Below the pieces are notes generated by a model that did no database searches, was not told the origin of the DNA, and saw only the letters and a list, made by a program, of their open reading frames with translations. From assembly GCA_049323435.1 (NCBI GenBank), contig JBMOMX010000012.1, forward strand, positions 1 to 64,000: a stretch of DNA of 64,000 nt, given 5' to 3'. A program made the position numbers and the translations under genes. Positions 43,658 to 53,363 of this stretch are shown here, in pieces; the stretch's first letter is position 1; every line of letters begins with the position of its first letter. Source of the stretch: UBA11222 sp049323435. GTDB taxonomy: Bacteria > Pseudomonadota > Alphaproteobacteria > UBA11222.

Positions 43658-44740
43658 TCAAGCGGGCAGGGGGCGTTGTGTCTGCCGGGTTTGCCCGTTC
43701 GCGTCATCTGTCATGCTGATGCGGGCCAGCAGATGCTGGCGCAGGCTGATGGGATCGCTGGCTACGCCGTTCAGCCGGTTAAGGAAAAAATCAAGATAGC
43801 GCTCAATGCCCGCCAGAAAGCGGTCCAGATCCGCTCCGGTCCTGACATAGTCCGTGTTGCCGGGCGCCAGCGAAGGGCTGTGATAGGTCAGGCAGAACAC
43901 ACGCCTGCCTTGCGCAATCATTGCCCTGGTGAGCCTGATATGCTCGGATGTATCAACCCCCTCCGGCGTGAGTATGCTATACTCGAACAGGCCCGCGCGC
44001 GATAATATACCTCTTAGATGCAGCAGACGGCTGACCGGCAGTTCGAGATAGCGGTTGATCGCCGCGCCATATCCCCCCAGAGGGCCAAAGAAACCGGAGC
44101 TCAACGGCACTGTCAACAGGCCGCCGGGTTTGCCTATCCAGTAGGGCGCAGCCCGGATGTTGCGGAAATCAGGGCCATGTTTCGGACGCATATCATTATA
44201 TGGAACAGGGCTTAAATCAATCTGGTATCCCATTTCAGTCAGCGTACTGAAGGTATGCGGGCCAAGGCCGTAACGGCCGGCCTTGTATATTAACGGACGG
44301 TGCGAAAAATTTCTGGTGATGGTTTCGGTCAGAATTTCAAGCTTCCGGCGCTCAAGATCCGGCGGTAAATTGCCGGGATAGGAATTTACGTCATTGACCT
44401 CTTCTTCAAAAGGCATGTTGACCCAGGGGTGCAGATGCGCGCCGATCAGGCATTCGCCGGAATCATGCCATTCCCGCAACGGCTCAAACCCCATCGGCTG
44501 CGAGGCCACGGGATAATCCATGACATAAGTGGGGCGCACGCCATAGCGGCGGAAAATATTCTGTATCCGGTACTGCGCCTGCATCGAGGTGACACTGGTG
44601 TTGGTGCGCCCGAATGGCGCGTGCCAGTCAAACTCCTCTTCCGTATCTACAATAACCAGCAGATGCGGACGCAAATCCTCCAGATCTTCAATCGGAAACC
44701 ATTTGTCCGTGTAAAGAGGTGTTTCGGCAATCAGGTGCAT
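43658..44740 (-). CDS. Polysaccharide deacetylase-like protein (WalW-like)
   Basis: A 360-residue protein with a NodB-type pattern: an early VIVDTEEEFDW acidic motif, then GAHLHPW with two His that may bind metal, and YKAGRYGLG later. It resembles proteins labelled WalW in cell-wall or exopolysaccharide clusters. There is no signal peptide. It overlaps a small ORF at its start and follows an acetyltransferase, so the group may build or modify a surface glycan. True deacetylase activity is not shown. Confidence 0.75.
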   Translation of the reverse strand: MHLIAETPLYTDKWFPIEDLEDLRPHLLVIVDTEEEFDWHAPFGRTNTSVTSMQAQYRIQNIFRRYGVRPTYVMDYPVASQPMGFEPLREWHDSGECLIGAHLHPWVNMPFEEEVNDVNSYPGNLPPDLERRKLEILTETITRNFSHRPLIYKAGRYGLGPHTFSTLTEMGYQIDLSPVPYNDMRPKHGPDFRNIRAAPYWIGKPGGLLTVPLSSGFFGPLGGYGAAINRYLELPVSRLLHLRGILSRAGLFEYSILTPEGVDTSEHIRLTRAMIAQGRRVFCLTYHSPSLAPGNTDYVRTGADLDRFLAGIERYLDFFLNRLNGVASDPISLRQHLLARISMTDDANGQTRQTQRPLPA

Positions 44741-44904
44741 ATAACGTCCAGGGTTGCTTTCCCGGCCAGGCTGGGCAATGACAGCAAATTATGTTTTTGC
44801 CATGCAGAAACCGCACATTCCATCAGGGCCATGAGCAATTCTCCCTTGTCCATGGACGCTGGCGTCAATTGGAAAAATTGCAGATTATCGATTGTAAGCA
44901 GCAT
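44731..44904 (-). CDS. Small nested ORF, 57 residues, unknown
   Basis: An ORF from the ATG at 44904 (20 bp inside the end of the acetyltransferase gene) to TGA at 44733-44731 (10 bp inside the deacetylase-like gene). The product is mildly amphipathic with the segment ELLMALMECAVSAWQKHN. Overlap on both sides is what coupled translation would give, and it fills an otherwise empty 144-bp gap. I recognise no family. It may be a real coupling ORF or chance. Confidence 0.4.
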   Translation of the reverse strand: MLLTIDNLQFFQLTPASMDKGELLMALMECAVSAWQKHNLLSLPSLAGKATLDVICT

Positions 44905-46012
44905 AGCGAAGTTTCCTTACCTGATTCTCCAGTCTTACGAGCGGAGAGAGAGAGCGAAGCTGTATCCAGGAAAGGTTTTGCGTTCTGTTGGACAGGCTGG
45001 ATTTGTGCTGCACTTGACCCGCCATAAAATCATAAACATTGTGGCCCTTTGCAAGCGCTGACAAAATTGCCATGTAATGCGATACATAACCTGGTTTGGC
45101 AGCTTCATCCTCGCCATAATTAAACCCGCTCTGATAGGCCAGTACAGTGCCCTGCCAGATAAAATTATATAAATAGCCGATTGGCTGCCCGCCAGCGGAA
45201 ATGCGGGCTATTTCGATATGTCCATCGGCGAATGCCGAATTGATCAGCATGAAGTGGAACTTTTTTGGCTCAGGGAGTATGAAGGTGCTTGCTTTGCCAC
45301 GCGCCTGCCAATTCGCCTGATGCGCGACTTCCAGCTCAGCATAAATGGCAAGAGCTTCATCCAGGGTTCCGGCTATATGATACTCAATCGGGCCAATATT
45401 TTCATAATGGCGGAGCGATCGCTTCAGCGACTGGCGGGTATTGCGGCTCAGATGCGATAAATAATCTTTGCCGCTGTCCCGGACCGCACCTAAATCGACA
45501 AATGGCGCCGGGTGGAGATTCAGCAAATGCAATTCACGCCCCATGCGCAGGGAGATCGCCTCCGCTAACTTTGATATTTGCTCGCTAACACCATCCAGCC
45601 GGACGGCCTGGTTTGGGATATGGCCCTGCATCAGCCAGGTAAGCCCCGCCGTGGTAATTGCTTCATCCATGCCATCGGCGCAAAGAAAACCATTATATTC
45701 TATGGCAATGCTATCCAGATCAGGATCGCCTGCCACATTAAGCAACAGCTGACTTACCCGGGCGTAACGCAACACCGGCGCCTTGCCTTTACAGATGATC
45801 GCCAGTCCCACTAACCGGCCTTCACTGATAATGCGCATGACCATCGGTGAACATTGCGGTTTTACCAGCCGCAGCCAGTTTCCGATCCAATACCAGGAAA
45901 GAAAAAAAGAATGATTGCTCGAGCGGCTTTCCAGTTCCAGCCATTCCTGGCTTAACAGGTCGATTCCCTTAAGCGGCTTTGCCGTTATACTGAAGTCCAT
46001 GTTTGATGGCAT
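44885..46012 (-). CDS. BioF2/CelD-type GNAT acetyltransferase
   Basis: 375 residues with the tandem GNAT (FemAB-like) form. An N-terminal region ends in HSFFLSWYWIGNWLR, and the family signature YLSHLSRNTRQSLKRSLRHY is in the middle, with a C-terminal GNAT core (GYLYNFIWQGTVLAYQSG). Such proteins occur in exopolysaccharide and cellulose loci. It is the first gene of the set that continues with the small ORF and the deacetylase-like protein. Confidence 0.82.
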   Translation of the reverse strand: MPSNMDFSITAKPLKGIDLLSQEWLELESRSSNHSFFLSWYWIGNWLRLVKPQCSPMVMRIISEGRLVGLAIICKGKAPVLRYARVSQLLLNVAGDPDLDSIAIEYNGFLCADGMDEAITTAGLTWLMQGHIPNQAVRLDGVSEQISKLAEAISLRMGRELHLLNLHPAPFVDLGAVRDSGKDYLSHLSRNTRQSLKRSLRHYENIGPIEYHIAGTLDEALAIYAELEVAHQANWQARGKASTFILPEPKKFHFMLINSAFADGHIEIARISAGGQPIGYLYNFIWQGTVLAYQSGFNYGEDEAAKPGYVSHYMAILSALAKGHNVYDFMAGQVQHKSSLSNRTQNLSWIQLRSLSPLVRLENQVRKLRYAAYNR

Positions 46013-46099
46013 GTCATACTGTGATTAGAATCAGCGAGGTGCCCGTATATCGGCAAACCTCAGACTTTTCCTATGTTTAGTAAAAAGGCAAGTGAATAA

Positions 46100-47299
46100 A
46101 TGGAAACATCGCAGGCAAACCGGACTGGGGCGCTGTCCCGTTTCAAGGTTCTGGATCTTACGCGGGTCCGGGCCGGGCCGGCGGCGGTGCGTCAGCTTGC
46201 CGATTGGGGGGCGGATGTCATCAAGATCGAGGCGCCGCGCACGGCGCATATGGATGATGGGCTGGGCGGTTCGCGCAACAGCTCGGATTTCCAGAATCTG
46301 CACCGCAACAAACGCGCCATGACGCTCAATCTGAAACATCCGGAAGGGGTGGCGATATTGATGCAGATGGCGCGCAGCGCGGATGTGCTCGTGGAAAATT
46401 ACCGTCCAGGGGTAAAGCACCGGCTGGGCATAGACTATGAAACAGTGCGCGCGATTAATCCCAGGCTGGTTTACGCCAGTATTTCCGGGTTTGGGCAGGA
46501 CGGCCCCTATGGCGATCTGGCAGGGTTTGATCAGGTCGCACAAGGCATGGGAGGATTGATGTCCATCACCGGACTGCCCGGTCAGGGGCCGGTGCGGGCG
46601 GGCATTCCTGTGGCGGATCTTACGGCGGGCCTGTATTGCGCCCAGGGCATTCTCATCGCCCTGCTGGAGCGTGAACAGTCCGGCGAAGGCCAATGGGTGC
46701 AAACCTCCCTGTTGCAGGCGCAGGTCGCCATGCTGGATTTTCAGGCGACCCGCTGGCTGATGGATGGCGTCATCCCGCCCCAGGCTGGCAATAACCACCC
46801 GGTCGGCATTCCTACCGGCGTATTCCAGACCAGCGATGGGCATATCAATATCGCCGCCACCGGCGACGCCATCTACAAGCGCTTTTGCGAGGTGATTGAA
46901 CGTCCGGATCTGTTGAGCGATCCCGCCTTCGCAACCCCGCGCGCCCGTTCCAAAAATCGCGACGCCATAAATGCGATCATACAGTCCATTGTCTGCAACC
47001 ACAGCAGCGCGCATTGGATCCAGGCCTTCAACGCAGCAGGCGTTCCGTGCGGACCCATTAATAATATCAAACAGGTATTTGAGGATCCTCAGGTAAAACA
47101 TCTTGCTATGGCGGTTCCAGTGACGCATCCGGAGCTGGGCGAGATCAGTCTTGTCGGGCAGGGTGTCAGCCTTAGCCGTACCCCTTTTCGGATCAGTGGA
47201 CCCGTGCCTGAGCAAGGCGCGCATACCGGCGCGATATTGGCCGGGCTGGGATATAATGCGGCTTCGATTGAGGCGTTACATATGCGCGGTGTCATTTAG
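46100..47299 (+). CDS. CaiB/BaiF-family (class III) CoA-transferase
   Basis: A 399-residue paralogue of the transferase at 16317. It reads LDLTRVRAGPAAVRQLADWG, ADVIKIEAPR, ASISGFGQDGPYGD and VADLTAGLYCAQG, where the Asp is the catalytic carboxylate. An enoyl-CoA hydratase follows after 36 bp on the same strand, so the pair likely activates and hydrates an acyl-CoA in one pathway. Confidence 0.93.
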   Translation: METSQANRTGALSRFKVLDLTRVRAGPAAVRQLADWGADVIKIEAPRTAHMDDGLGGSRNSSDFQNLHRNKRAMTLNLKHPEGVAILMQMARSADVLVENYRPGVKHRLGIDYETVRAINPRLVYASISGFGQDGPYGDLAGFDQVAQGMGGLMSITGLPGQGPVRAGIPVADLTAGLYCAQGILIALLEREQSGEGQWVQTSLLQAQVAMLDFQATRWLMDGVIPPQAGNNHPVGIPTGVFQTSDGHINIAATGDAIYKRFCEVIERPDLLSDPAFATPRARSKNRDAINAIIQSIVCNHSSAHWIQAFNAAGVPCGPINNIKQVFEDPQVKHLAMAVPVTHPELGEISLVGQGVSLSRTPFRISGPVPEQGAHTGAILAGLGYNAASIEALHMRGVI

Positions 47300-47335
47300 A
47301 GTTGCGAGCAGACTCACGAAAACAGGAAAATTCAC

Positions 47336-48130
47336 ATGAGCCATGGCAGCGATCGCATGCAGCTGGAAATAGAAGGGCCGGTCGCCACGATCATTTTTGA
47401 TCATGTGGCGCGCCGCAATGCCATGTCGATTGATATGTGGCAGGCGATTCCGCGCATGCTGGATCAGATTGAGGCCGATCACGGCATTCGAGTCATTGTT
47501 CTAAAAGGCGCAGGCGATGAGGCATTTGTAGCGGGAGCGGATATTTCGGAATTTGAAACCCATCGCGCCACACCCGAGGCCGTGATCGCTTACGAAAAAT
47601 TTGTCGATACCGCCACGGAGCGGCTGGCCGGGACGCTGCTCCCTACGATCGCGATGATCCGTGGCTTTTGTATCGGCGGCGGGATGGCGATTGCCCTGAG
47701 TTGTGATTTGCGGATCGCCACGCCAAAATCGGTTTTCGCCATACCGGCTGCAAGATTGGGGCTTGGATACCGTCATGGGGGCATTCGTACCTTGATGGAC
47801 CTGGTTGGACCTGGATTTGCCCGCGAAATCTTTTTTACCGCCAGGCAATTAACAGCCGAAAAAGCCTATCATATAGGATTAATCAATAGCTTGGTTGATG
47901 AAGCAGATATTGAAGATGAAGTTCATGCATTATGTGCGCAGATATCGGCCAATGCACCGCTGACCCTTCGCGCCGCCAAGCAGGCCATGCTGGATATCGC
48001 CAGGATGCCAGATGATTTCGATGCAGGTAAAAGTGAGCAGATGGTGCTGACCTGCTTTGCCAGCGAGGATTACAGGGAAGGCCGGCGGGCCTTTATGGAA
48101 AAGCGCAGTCCCGTTTTTCAGGGGCGCTGA
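47336..48130 (+). CDS. Enoyl-CoA hydratase/isomerase family protein
   Basis: A 264-residue crotonase-fold protein. The oxyanion-hole loops are AFVAGADISEFET and GFCIGGGMAIALSCDLR, the latter with the family GG motif. The catalytic position reads PAARLGLGYRHGGIR rather than the classical two-Glu arrangement, so the reaction may not be simple hydration. It is downstream of the CoA-transferase and upstream of a LysR regulator. Confidence 0.88.
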   Translation: MSHGSDRMQLEIEGPVATIIFDHVARRNAMSIDMWQAIPRMLDQIEADHGIRVIVLKGAGDEAFVAGADISEFETHRATPEAVIAYEKFVDTATERLAGTLLPTIAMIRGFCIGGGMAIALSCDLRIATPKSVFAIPAARLGLGYRHGGIRTLMDLVGPGFAREIFFTARQLTAEKAYHIGLINSLVDEADIEDEVHALCAQISANAPLTLRAAKQAMLDIARMPDDFDAGKSEQMVLTCFASEDYREGRRAFMEKRSPVFQGR

Positions 48131-48225
48131 CCGGATTTTTTCCGCGCCGATTCGCCCCGTAAAAAATTGGCGCACAGATCAAATATATAATTGCAAAAAT
48201 TCTTTGCTTATTTGCATGATGGGGC

Positions 48226-49116
48226 ATGAACTGGGATGATTTACGCTATGCGCTAGCCGTGGCCGAAAGGGGCAGCCTTTCGGCTGCGTCTGATGCGCTG
48301 GGCGTGAATGCCTCAACAGTCTTGCGGCGTATTGCGGCGCTGGAAAAATCTCTTGGGACGCGGTTATTTGAACGGGACCGGACCGGCTATCGGGTCACCC
48401 AGGAAGGCGGGGCGCTGATCGCTTCGTTACAGCCCGTACAGGACCGCATTTCGGGCATAACCCGAAGCTTTCAATCAGAGGATGAAAATACCGAGGCGCT
48501 GGTTCGCCTTGCTGCGCCTGCTGCGTTAAGCAGCGCCCTTATCGCGCCCCGCATGCGGCAGTTTCGCATGGCAAATCAGGGGCTTGCCCTGCAAATTCAA
48601 ACTACGTCCGGCGTACCGCCTGAAAAGCTGGGCGCGCTTGATCTGGCGCTTTCCTATGGGCGTCCCGTTGCAGGCGATATGCTGGTGCGCAAATTATCTG
48701 ATGTGGGCTATGGGCTATATGCAATTCCTGATCTGCTTTCGCGCAACATCAGCCGGCCGGCGCAAGGGCATAGAGGCAGCCCCCTTATCGGTTTCGCCAG
48801 AAGCGATCCGCAACTGGCCCCCGTTTCCTGGCTGGAAAACTATGCGCCTGCGGCACAGATTGCGCTGCGATCAGATGACGCCAATTGCCGGTTTTCTGCG
48901 ATGATGGCAGGGGTCGGAATGGCTGTTTTACCCTGTTTTCTGGCTGATCAGGCGCCTGGGGTGACCCGGGTTTCCGGCCCCGACAGTGTCGGCAGGGTCG
49001 AATTATGGCTGGCCACACATAAGGAAACGCGGCATGTGGCCAGAATACGGCTAGTGGTTGACTTCCTGGTCCGCCTTACGCGCGAGCGGCGTCAACGCCT
49101 TGCCGGAGTGGGTTGA
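48226..49116 (+). CDS. LysR-family transcriptional regulator
   Basis: 296 residues. The N-terminal winged helix-turn-helix reads WDDLRYALAVAERGSLSAAS, DALGVNASTVLRRIAALEKS and LGTRLFERDRTGYRVTQEG. The C-terminal effector domain is periplasmic-binding-like, with GVGMAVLPCFLAD near the end. It lies downstream of the CoA-transferase/hydratase pair on the same strand, and may control them or a distant target. Confidence 0.92.
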   Translation: MNWDDLRYALAVAERGSLSAASDALGVNASTVLRRIAALEKSLGTRLFERDRTGYRVTQEGGALIASLQPVQDRISGITRSFQSEDENTEALVRLAAPAALSSALIAPRMRQFRMANQGLALQIQTTSGVPPEKLGALDLALSYGRPVAGDMLVRKLSDVGYGLYAIPDLLSRNISRPAQGHRGSPLIGFARSDPQLAPVSWLENYAPAAQIALRSDDANCRFSAMMAGVGMAVLPCFLADQAPGVTRVSGPDSVGRVELWLATHKETRHVARIRLVVDFLVRLTRERRQRLAGVG

Positions 49117-49554
49117 CCCGGGTCATGAACTGCGTGAATTTTTTAACTAATCCATTAAAAACCTTGCAAACTCAGGGAGTTTTACCCTAGATTGCGGCAG
49201 CCGCCGTCACGGGTAAACCCGCTTGCATGTGCGCACTTGCATATGCGACTTGGCTGGCGGCATTTTTGGAAGAAGATTTCCCTCATTCAGGGGGAATCAG
49301 GTGCTGCATGCAATATTTGGCGATTGAACAGTCCGTGCGTAACAGAAACTGGGGTCACGGGGTTATGCCCGGCGCCGGTGTGCTGGCATGCATTGATATT
49401 GCACGGCCTCAATTCAGCGAACTTTCTTGCGATAAGGGTGCTCTTCTACTTACCTGCCCCTAGGCATCGACAGGCTATTTGGCCGGGTGTTTAGGGGTAT
49501 TCATACCGGAACAGTATTTTGCCTGAACAGGGTTTGAATCAAGGAATGAAGAAC
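49117..49554 (+). other. Intergenic region upstream of leuA
   Basis: About 440 bp. It contains a direct repeat of CTTGCATRTGCG (49222-49233 and 49236-49247, one mismatch). A short frame ends with three Leu codons in a row (CTT CTA CTT, near 49442) before a stop, which could hint at a leader peptide, but no attenuator hairpin with a T-tract is clear. I do not call a gene here. Confidence 0.4.
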
Positions 49555-51111
49555 ATGTCTGATAACAGCAAGAACCGCGTCCTGATATTTGATACGACCA
49601 TGCGCGATGGAGAACAGTCTCCTGGCGCCTCCATGACGCTTGACGAAAAGCTGCGCATTGCCGAGATGCTGGAGCATATGGGCGTTGATATTATTGAGGC
49701 TGGCTTTCCGATTGCCTCGAACGGGGATTTCGAAGCAGTGCGCGAAGTCTCCAAAATTGTTAAAAACTCCGTGGTTGCAGGTCTTTCGCGTGCCAACTTC
49801 AAGGATATTGACCGCGCCTGGGAGGCATTAAAAGGTGCCAAACGTCCGCGTATTCACTCCGTCATAGCCACCAGCCCGGTGCATATGAAGTACAAGCTGC
49901 AGATGCAGCCGGACGAAGTGCTGGAAACAATCATTGCGACCGTCACGCATGCCCGCAACCTTTGCGGTGATGTGGAATGGTCGGCTGAGGACGCGACGCG
50001 TGCGGAATTTGATTTTTTGTGCAAATGCATCGACGCCGCCATCCGCGCAGGCGCCACCACCATTAATCTTCCCGACACGGTGGGATATGCCATGCCTGCC
50101 GAATATGGCAAATTGATTGCAAATCTGATTGCCAATGTCCCCGATAGCGACAAGGCCGTATTTTCGACACATTGCCATAATGATCTGGGGCTGGCAGTGG
50201 CCAATTCGCTGGCTGCGGTCGCCAATGGCGCGCGGCAGGTCGAATGCACGATCAACGGTCTGGGTGAGCGCGCCGGAAATGCTGCGCTTGAGGAAATTGT
50301 TATGGCATTACGTGTCCGGAATGACTTTTTGCCCTATGAAACCGGTGTTATCAGCGAGAATTTTGTAGCTGCCTCTCGCCTGGTCTCGGTTGCCACGGGA
50401 TTTCCTGTGCAGTTTAACAAGGCGATCGTGGGTAAAAACGCCTTTTCCCACGAATCTGGCATTCATCAGGATGGGATGCTTAAGAACACCCAGACCTATG
50501 AAATCATGACACCTGAAAGTGTTGGTGTTACGCATAGCTCTCTGGTCATGGGCAAACATTCCGGCCGTCATGCATTCCGCAAAAAGATTGAGGAAATGGG
50601 CTATGAGCTGGGGGCAAACGCGCTTGAGGACGCTTTTTCGCGCTTTAAGGAGCTAACGGATCGCAAAAAGAAGGTCTATGACGAAGACATTGCGGCACTG
50701 ATTGATGATGCGATGGCGCGGGGCCAGGACAAGATCCGGGTTGTTTCACTGGCGGTCATTGCCGGTACCAAAGGCCCGCAAAGCGCTACGCTGGAACTGG
50801 ATGTTGATGGCGTGATGCAGCAGACCACGGCAACCGGCAATGGCCCGGTGGATGCGATTTTCAACGCCATTCATGCGCTTTACCCGCATGAAGCCCGTTT
50901 GCTGCTTTATCAGGTGCATGCCGTAACCGAAGGTACCGATGCCCAGGCGGAAGTAAGTGTCCGTCTGGAACAGAATGGAAAGTCGGTCACCGGCCAGGGT
51001 GCCGATCCGGATACGCTGGTTGCCAGCGCTCGCGCCTATGTGAATGCGCTCAACCGGCTGCTCATCAAGCGGGAAAACACCATGCCGGCCGCCTTGACGG
51101 CGAATGTGTGA
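49555..51111 (+). CDS. leuA: 2-isopropylmalate synthase
   Basis: 518 residues from the ATG at 49555, which has AAGGA nine bases upstream; two earlier starts are worse placed. The first committed step of leucine synthesis, joining acetyl-CoA and 2-oxoisovalerate. The catalytic barrel begins IFDTTMRDGEQSPGASMT, with the metal-site FSTHCHNDLGLAVAN and NGLGERAGNAALEE. The C-terminal 130 residues form the leucine-binding regulatory domain, so feedback inhibition is expected. SGIHQDGML confirms the family. Confidence 0.96.
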   Translation: MSDNSKNRVLIFDTTMRDGEQSPGASMTLDEKLRIAEMLEHMGVDIIEAGFPIASNGDFEAVREVSKIVKNSVVAGLSRANFKDIDRAWEALKGAKRPRIHSVIATSPVHMKYKLQMQPDEVLETIIATVTHARNLCGDVEWSAEDATRAEFDFLCKCIDAAIRAGATTINLPDTVGYAMPAEYGKLIANLIANVPDSDKAVFSTHCHNDLGLAVANSLAAVANGARQVECTINGLGERAGNAALEEIVMALRVRNDFLPYETGVISENFVAASRLVSVATGFPVQFNKAIVGKNAFSHESGIHQDGMLKNTQTYEIMTPESVGVTHSSLVMGKHSGRHAFRKKIEEMGYELGANALEDAFSRFKELTDRKKKVYDEDIAALIDDAMARGQDKIRVVSLAVIAGTKGPQSATLELDVDGVMQQTTATGNGPVDAIFNAIHALYPHEARLLLYQVHAVTEGTDAQAEVSVRLEQNGKSVTGQGADPDTLVASARAYVNALNRLLIKRENTMPAALTANV

Positions 51112-51137
51112 AAGTGCCATCCGCAATATTAAACTGT

Positions 51138-51165
51138 AATTCTGGCGGTCCTGACCGCCAGAATT
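51138..51165. terminator. Terminator hairpin between leuA and mreB
   Basis: A perfect inverted repeat of 13 bp per arm (AATTCTGGCGGTC/GACCGCCAGAATT) around CT. The AT-rich arm ends give TTTT after the stem. It separates leuA from the rod-shape operon. Confidence 0.8.
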
Positions 51166-51294
51166 TTAAGGAGTGAATCAGTAAAAGCGGCTAGGTTAAA
51201 CTTTCTTTGCAAAATATTAACCTTTCTTGATGTTGATTGGTTAAGTTTTGCAGTGGGACGGTTGCTTTTACTTTGCGGGGGTTTGGTTTTGGGA

Positions 51295-52335
51295 ATGTTT
51301 TCTAATCTGTTGGGGTTCTTTTCTGCCGATATGGCTATTGATTTAGGCACGGCGAACACCCTCGTATATGTAAAGGGGCGGGGGGTTGTTCTGAATGAAC
51401 CCTCGGTTGTAGCCATTGTTGAGATCGGCGGGCGCAAACAGGTGCTTGCTGTCGGTGATGAGGCAAAACAGATGCTGGGTAAAACCCCCGGCAATATCGA
51501 AGCGATACGGCCCATGCGCGAAGGGGTGATTGCGGATTTTGAGGTCGCTGAAGAAATGATCAAGCACTTTATCCGCAAGGTGCATAATCGCCGTACTTTC
51601 GCGAGTCCGCAGATCATGATCTGTGTTCCATCCGGATCAACGGCCGTCGAAAGAAGGGCCATACAGGATTCAGCGCTTTCGGCAGGGGCGCGCCGCGTCT
51701 TCCTGATAGAGGAGCCCATGGCTGCTGCTATTGGCGCCGGCCTGCCGGTTACAGAACCGGCTGGGTCGATGGTGGTGGATATTGGCGGCGGAACAACAGA
51801 AGTCGCCGTATTGTCGCTGGGTGGCATTGTCTATGCGCGTTCAGTCCGCGTCGGCGGAGATAAAATGGATGAAGCCATTATCAGCTATATTCGCCGGCAT
51901 CATAATCTGATGATCGGGGAGGCTAGCGCGGAGCGCATCAAGGCGCAGATCGGCGCAGCGTGTCCGCCGCTGGATGGCGATGGTCCATCCGTATCACTGC
52001 GCGGACGCCATCTGATTGATGGTGTGCCAAAAGAAATCAGGATCTCCGAGCGCCAGATTGCAGAAAGCCTGGCAGAACCGGTGGGTGCAATTGTTGAGGC
52101 GGTGAAGGTCGCCCTGGAACAAACACCGCCGGAACTTGCGGCGGATATTGTTGACAAGGGGATCGTATTAACTGGGGGCGGCGGACTGTTAAAAAATCTC
52201 GACCGGGTGTTGCGCGAGGCGACCGGCTTGCCGGTCATTGTGGCCGAGGATCCCTTGTCCTGCGTTGCCAAAGGAACCGGCATAGCCCTTGAACATCTCA
52301 AGACGATGCGCCATGTGCTCTCCGGCATTAGTTAA
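51295..52335 (+). CDS. mreB: Rod shape-determining actin homologue MreB
   Basis: 346 residues from the ATG at 51295 (MFSNLLGFFSADMAIDLGTA, usual for alphaproteobacterial MreB); the reading from GTG 51253 is unlikely. Phosphate-binding motifs DLGTANTLVY and VVDIGGGTTEVAVLS, and the adenosine motif VLTGGGGLLKNLD, are present. MreB filaments under the membrane guide lateral wall synthesis. The N-terminal amphipathic FSNLLGFF can touch the membrane. It heads mreB-mreC-mreD-mrdA. Confidence 0.97.
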   Translation: MFSNLLGFFSADMAIDLGTANTLVYVKGRGVVLNEPSVVAIVEIGGRKQVLAVGDEAKQMLGKTPGNIEAIRPMREGVIADFEVAEEMIKHFIRKVHNRRTFASPQIMICVPSGSTAVERRAIQDSALSAGARRVFLIEEPMAAAIGAGLPVTEPAGSMVVDIGGGTTEVAVLSLGGIVYARSVRVGGDKMDEAIISYIRRHHNLMIGEASAERIKAQIGAACPPLDGDGPSVSLRGRHLIDGVPKEIRISERQIAESLAEPVGAIVEAVKVALEQTPPELAADIVDKGIVLTGGGGLLKNLDRVLREATGLPVIVAEDPLSCVAKGTGIALEHLKTMRHVLSGIS

Positions 52336-52400
52336 GCGGCCGGGGGAATTGTTCAGAACACAGGATTGACGGTCAGGCGGTAGAAACGAAAAGCTGGAAA

Positions 52401-53363
52401 ATGATCAGACGCAAATCAGGAATTGACCAGGGAGGCAGACTTGCAATCAGCTTGCAGGATCTGGGGCAACGCCTGTCCTTCGTCATATTGCTGTGCGCAT
52501 CAATTGCATTGCTGATTGCGGGGCGCGCTGAAAATGAACGCATGGCTGCGTTTCGCGCCTCCTTAAGTGATCTTACCGCCCCATTGCTGGAGGTTGCCTC
52601 CCGCCCGCTGCAAATGCTGCGATCCAATTTTGTATATATTGATCAATATTTTAATACAGTTGAAGAAAACCGGAACCTGCGCAAGGAGCTGGAGCGCCTG
52701 CAAGCCTGGCATGCATTGGCGCTGAAGTTGCAGAATGAGAATAAAGAATTCCGTTCACTGCTCAACGCCCAGGAATTGCCGGCGACACCCTATATTTCCG
52801 CTCGTGTCATTGGCGATCTTGGCAGCCCGTTTGTCCGCACGATGCTGATTAATGCGGGAAAAGAGCATGGTGTTATGAATGATATGCCTGTGGTTGGGGC
52901 CGATGGTTTGATTGGCCGCGTGGTTTCATCTGGAAAAAAGGTGGCGCGCGTACTTTTATTGTCGGATCTGAACAGCCGGGTACCGGTGCGTTTTGAAGTC
53001 AGCGGGTATCAATCGGTTCTTGCCGGTGACAATGAGGTTAATCCGCAATTGCTCTATTTACCCTTGGGGGTGAAGGTGAATACAGGCGACCGGCTGGTGA
53101 CATCCGGCCATGGGGGCGTCTTTCCTCCTGGGATTCCAATTGGAACCGTCAGCAGTGTAAAGGTGTCTAACTCATCGAGCGAGATAAGGGTAAAAACCTT
53201 CGCTGATGAACACCGCATCGGCTTTGTCAGGGTCCTGCAATATAATGTGGTGGAGGTTCCGCCCGGCACTACCGGGGTCAATCCCGGCAATGCGGTGCAG
53301 GCTGAGGGCCCGCAGATTTTGCCCGCTTCTGACGAGGCCATTATCACCAAGAGAGGTCAATGA
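52401..53363 (+). CDS. mreC: Rod shape-determining protein MreC
   Basis: 320 residues: a short cytoplasmic head, one membrane helix at about residues 29-46, a coiled coil (TVEENRNLRKELERLQAW and onward) and the periplasmic beta domains. ARVIGDLGSPFVRTMLINAG and GLIGRVVSSGKKVARVLLLS are family segments. It links MreB to the wall synthases. It overlaps mreD by 4 bp. Confidence 0.95.
   Translation: MIRRKSGIDQGGRLAISLQDLGQRLSFVILLCASIALLIAGRAENERMAAFRASLSDLTAPLLEVASRPLQMLRSNFVYIDQYFNTVEENRNLRKELERLQAWHALALKLQNENKEFRSLLNAQELPATPYISARVIGDLGSPFVRTMLINAGKEHGVMNDMPVVGADGLIGRVVSSGKKVARVLLLSDLNSRVPVRFEVSGYQSVLAGDNEVNPQLLYLPLGVKVNTGDRLVTSGHGGVFPPGIPIGTVSSVKVSNSSSEIRVKTFADEHRIGFVRVLQYNVVEVPPGTTGVNPGNAVQAEGPQILPASDEAIITKRGQ

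Noticed and set aside
49227..49463. 78-residue ORF upstream of leuA
   Set aside because: Composition and context give no support, no ribosome site is clear, and an overlapping frame is equally open.
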